DNA from: an uncultured Acetobacter sp.
GTDB lineage: Bacteria; Pseudomonadota; Alphaproteobacteria; Acetobacterales; Acetobacteraceae
DNA: 25,886 bases
Assembly: GCF_937875265.1 (NCBI RefSeq)
Contig: NZ_CALLXM010000073.1
Span: 1-25,886 of the forward strand
Direction: 5' to 3'
Shown: piece by piece, positions 23,420-25,886 of the stretch
Numbering within the stretch: position 1 is the stretch's first letter
How the letters are laid out: each line of letters opens with the position of its first letter
Made by a program: the position numbers and the translations under genes
The notes under the pieces: generated by a model
What the model was told of the DNA's origin: nothing
Databases searched by the model: none
What the model saw: only the letters and a program-made list of their open reading frames with translations

Positions 23420-25651
23420 ATGGCACGGCATCCCGCAAGACGGGCTCATATTCTGGCACTGATTGGTGCCGGTCTGCTGATTGTCACTTTCGGGACAATG
23501 GGTATCGAGCTTGGTAATGAAATGGCCCGCCATGGTGACATGGATCGCCAAAGCACTGCGGCGGGCAGTTACCTGCGGAACCTGCACCATGCCACCAGTG
23601 AAGCGCGGATCTGCCATTATGCCTGGCTGGCAAGAGGGCAGGAGCGGGATCAGGCCTGTTATGAACGTGCCATAGCCCAACTTGGCTCGGCCCGGCAGGA
23701 GTTTACCGCATTCAAGACTGTTCAGCAGCGTGAAGGTGGAGGCCGCTCTAACCCACTGAACGCGGTGGATGATGGGCTGACGCAGGTTGCGGGCTGGAAA
23801 ACTGCTGGCGGTGCAATGCCGGAAGGCGGTGAGCAGATTCTGGGCACACTGGATGATAATCTTTCCGTAATAAGCCGCGTCAGCACGCTTGATCAGGCAG
23901 ACCGTGTGGCCAACATGCTGCGTAATACCAGCTGGCAGCGGCGTCTGGGGCTTCTGGGTATTCTGACGGGTGTGCTCAGCCTGATTTCCGCAGGCTGGGT
24001 GCTGGACCGGTCGTCTCTTGCCGCAGCCAGGGCGGAAGCCTCATCGCGTGATCTGGCACTGCGTTTGCGCGCTACACTGGACAGCCTGAGTCTGGGCGTT
24101 GCGGTGTTTGGGGCCGATGGCCGCCTGTGGCACTGGAACGAACAGTTGCGCACGGTGCTCGGGCTGGAAAAGGATTTCCTGAAATTCGGTTTGTCTTACG
24201 AAGACCTCAGTTCCGTTCTGGTGGTGGGCGGAGCCCCGTTGCTGGAACCCTTTGAGCACATTGAAGTCAGCCTGCTGCGTGGTGAGCGCGCCGCTCCTGT
24301 GGTGGTGGAATGTAACGGTACGAATGGGGCGGATCTGGAATTATGCCGTACTTTATTTTTTGCGCCGGATGGCGCTGCGGAACGTCGCGGCTTTGTGCTG
24401 ACAGCCGCTGATATCACGTTACGCCTGCGCAGTGAGCGGGCCCTGGGTGAAGCCCAGAAGCTGCGCGCCCTTGGTCAGCTGACTGCCGGAATTGCGCATG
24501 ACTTCAAAAATCTGCTCACCGTTATTCTGGGTAATCTGGAGCTGGCGGCTGACCATGACCAGCAGGAGCATGTGGAGCAGCGGCAGGAATATCTGTCTGC
24601 GGCCACTCACGCCGGGCGGCGGTCTGAGGCTTTGACGGGCCAGTTGCTCTCCTTCATGCGGCGGCAGAGTTCTACACCGGATTCCCTCTCTTTGTCGGAC
24701 CTGTTCTCCTTCCTCAGCGGGTTGCTGGGGCGGATTATCGGCCCGCGTATTGTGGTGGAATGTGGGGATGTGTCCGGTGTGTGGTCGGTGCGGGCAGACC
24801 CGGCCCAGCTTGAAAGTGCTGTGCTGAATCTGGCGATCAACGCGCGGGATGCCATGCCCACAGGGGGGCGGCTGCGTATTGCGGCCCGAAATGTCACCTT
24901 CTCCGTCAATGCAGACCTTATGAGCCTTCCGGTGGAAGAAGGCCGCACAATGCGGGTGGTTTCTGACCCTACGCCACTGGCGGCCGGAGACTGGGTGCGG
25001 CTGGACGTGATTGATAGCGGCAGCGGTATGACGAAAGATGTGCTGGCTCATTTGTTTGAGCCCTTTTTCACCACCAAGGGAGAAGGGGCAGGCACGGGGC
25101 TGGGTATGGCTATGGTTCTGGCGTTCTCTCAGCAGGCTCGTGGGCGCGTGGTGGTGGCAACCGGAGCGTCTCGCGGCACAGAGGTGTCCTTGTGGCTGCC
25201 TCGTGCCGTGGCGGACGTGAAGGAAGTTGTTCTGCCAGCATGCACACCGGTTACAAAAATACAGGGGCGGCAGATGCAGGTGCTGGTTGTAGAAGATGAT
25301 GCCGCTATTCGGGACATTGTTGTCACTATTCTGAGCATGGCCGGGCATCAGGTGCTGGAAGCCGGGGATGGTGAGCAGGCTTTTGATGTCGCGGCTGCCG
25401 CCAAAGGGCGGATTGATCTGCTGGTAACCGATATCCAGCTTCCCGGTCCTCTGGATGGGCTAACCCTTTCCCGCGTGCTGGCCGGGCGGGATGCCGGTCT
25501 GGCCGTGGTCTATATGTCTGGGGAACTGACGGTGGATAGCCCGGCACCTCCCGGCGCACTGGAGGGGGCGCGGCTGCTGGCCAAACCCTTCCGGCGGGAT
25601 GGGCTGATGCAGGCTGTGACAGCTGCATTGAGCGCACGGGCGCGAGCCTGA
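23420..25651 (+). CDS. Membrane hybrid sensor histidine kinase (PAS-HisKA-HATPase-REC)
   Basis: A 743-aa hybrid kinase. TM helices at about 9-29 and 176-194 flank a mainly helical periplasmic sensor of about 145 residues (CHASE3-like in size and position). A PAS-like domain lies at about 212-335 (DSLSLGVAVFGADGRLWHWNEQL). The H-box is GQLTAGIAHDFKNLLTVILGN with phospho-acceptor His360. The HATPase has the N-box LNLAINARDAM (Asn474), G1 DVIDSGSGM (Asp532), F-box FEPFF (547-551) and G2 GTGLGM. A receiver domain at about 619-740 has the acidic pair Glu625/Asp626 (VVEDD), phospho-acceptor Asp671 in VTDIQLPG, Ser700 and Lys722 in LAKPF. Architecture resembles CckA, but the H-box is HDFKN, where CckA usually has HDFNN. 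No partner regulator is adjacent. AGGA precedes the start. Confidence 0.93.
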   Translation: MARHPARRAHILALIGAGLLIVTFGTMGIELGNEMARHGDMDRQSTAAGSYLRNLHHATSEARICHYAWLARGQERDQACYERAIAQLGSARQEFTAFKTVQQREGGGRSNPLNAVDDGLTQVAGWKTAGGAMPEGGEQILGTLDDNLSVISRVSTLDQADRVANMLRNTSWQRRLGLLGILTGVLSLISAGWVLDRSSLAAARAEASSRDLALRLRATLDSLSLGVAVFGADGRLWHWNEQLRTVLGLEKDFLKFGLSYEDLSSVLVVGGAPLLEPFEHIEVSLLRGERAAPVVVECNGTNGADLELCRTLFFAPDGAAERRGFVLTAADITLRLRSERALGEAQKLRALGQLTAGIAHDFKNLLTVILGNLELAADHDQQEHVEQRQEYLSAATHAGRRSEALTGQLLSFMRRQSSTPDSLSLSDLFSFLSGLLGRIIGPRIVVECGDVSGVWSVRADPAQLESAVLNLAINARDAMPTGGRLRIAARNVTFSVNADLMSLPVEEGRTMRVVSDPTPLAAGDWVRLDVIDSGSGMTKDVLAHLFEPFFTTKGEGAGTGLGMAMVLAFSQQARGRVVVATGASRGTEVSLWLPRAVADVKEVVLPACTPVTKIQGRQMQVLVVEDDAAIRDIVVTILSMAGHQVLEAGDGEQAFDVAAAAKGRIDLLVTDIQLPGPLDGLTLSRVLAGRDAGLAVVYMSGELTVDSPAPPGALEGARLLAKPFRRDGLMQAVTAALSARARA

Positions 25652-25734
25652 TTTCCTCTCTTCTCTCTTGCGGAAGGGGGAGGGGCGGGCTAGAGCGTGT
25701 GCCGCAAAACATCGGAAAAGGATCACCACGGGCC

Positions 25735-25886
25735 ATGACGCAGCACGAGGATATCGACCTGAAGCGTTATATCCGGAATATTCCGGATTTTCCGAAACCG
25801 GGTATTCTGTTTTACGATATTTCCACGCTGATGCGTGAGCCGGATGCATGGCAGATTGCTATGGGCCGTCTGGCCCGGCAGATTGC
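25735..25886 (+). CDS. apt: Adenine phosphoribosyltransferase, N-terminal part (3' end outside window)
   Basis: The first 50 codons of a purine-salvage enzyme that makes AMP from adenine and PRPP. The N-terminus DLKRYIRNIPDFPKPGILFYDIS matches the bacterial Apt signature I-R-x-I-P-D-F-P-K-P-G-I-x-F-x-D-I-x. It is followed by TLMREPDAWQIAMGRLARQ, the usual helix with a hydrophobic face. The catalytic PRPP loop lies beyond the window. An AAGGA lies 12 nt upstream, a little far; an in-frame GTG at 25699 is possible but lacks support. It follows the sensor kinase by 83 bp without an obvious terminator. Confidence 0.93.
   Translation, partial: MTQHEDIDLKRYIRNIPDFPKPGILFYDISTLMREPDAWQIAMGRLARQI

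Overview
The window reads as chromosomal DNA of an acetic acid bacterium (Acetobacteraceae, Acetobacter-like). This is inferred from moderately high GC by eye, alphaproteobacterial-type proteins (COX15-type haem A synthase, CckA-like hybrid kinase, mreBCD-mrdA-rodA order) and a GalP-like sugar porter. No mobile element, tRNA, rRNA or CRISPR array was found. Every gene except two (tonB at the left edge, apt at the right edge) appears intact.

Layout. (1) About 1-3890, + strand: a TonB energy-transduction operon made of the TonB C-terminal part, ExbB with a long periplasmic linker, two ExbD paralogues and a secreted TPR-like protein, closed by a clear Rho-independent terminator. RNA hairpins sit between tonB and exbB and between the two exbD genes. 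(2) 3958-4509, +: a GNAT acetyltransferase whose stop overlaps the convergent efflux operon. (3) 10391-4506, - strand: a three-gene RND multidrug efflux operon (membrane-fusion lipoprotein, HAE1 pump, NodT-type outer-membrane lipoprotein). Its upstream region holds a 9-bp inverted repeat next to a promoter-like pair, and no regulator gene is adjacent. (4) 12045-10648, -: a GalP-type sugar/proton symporter. (5) 18015-12198, -: the elongasome cluster mreB-mreC-mreD-mrdA(PBP2)-rodA. (6) 20041-18215, -: leuA (2-isopropylmalate synthase) preceded by a 35-codon leader ORF with a leucine cluster, a probable unannotated attenuator. (7) 21155-20079, -: ctaA/COX15 haem A synthase. (8) 21226 onward, +: a TVP38/TMEM64 membrane protein, a Bcr/CflA-type MFS exporter, a PAS-containing hybrid histidine kinase and the start of apt. 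A perfect 22-bp palindrome lies between the divergent ctaA and TVP38 genes.

Functionally the window is mostly envelope biology: energised outer-membrane import, multidrug export, cell-wall elongation and membrane transport, plus leucine synthesis, haem A synthesis and purine salvage. I see no multi-gene system of unknown type. The best candidates for new annotation are cis-acting: the leuA leader peptide, the 22-bp palindrome, the efflux-operon inverted repeat and the hairpins inside the TonB operon.
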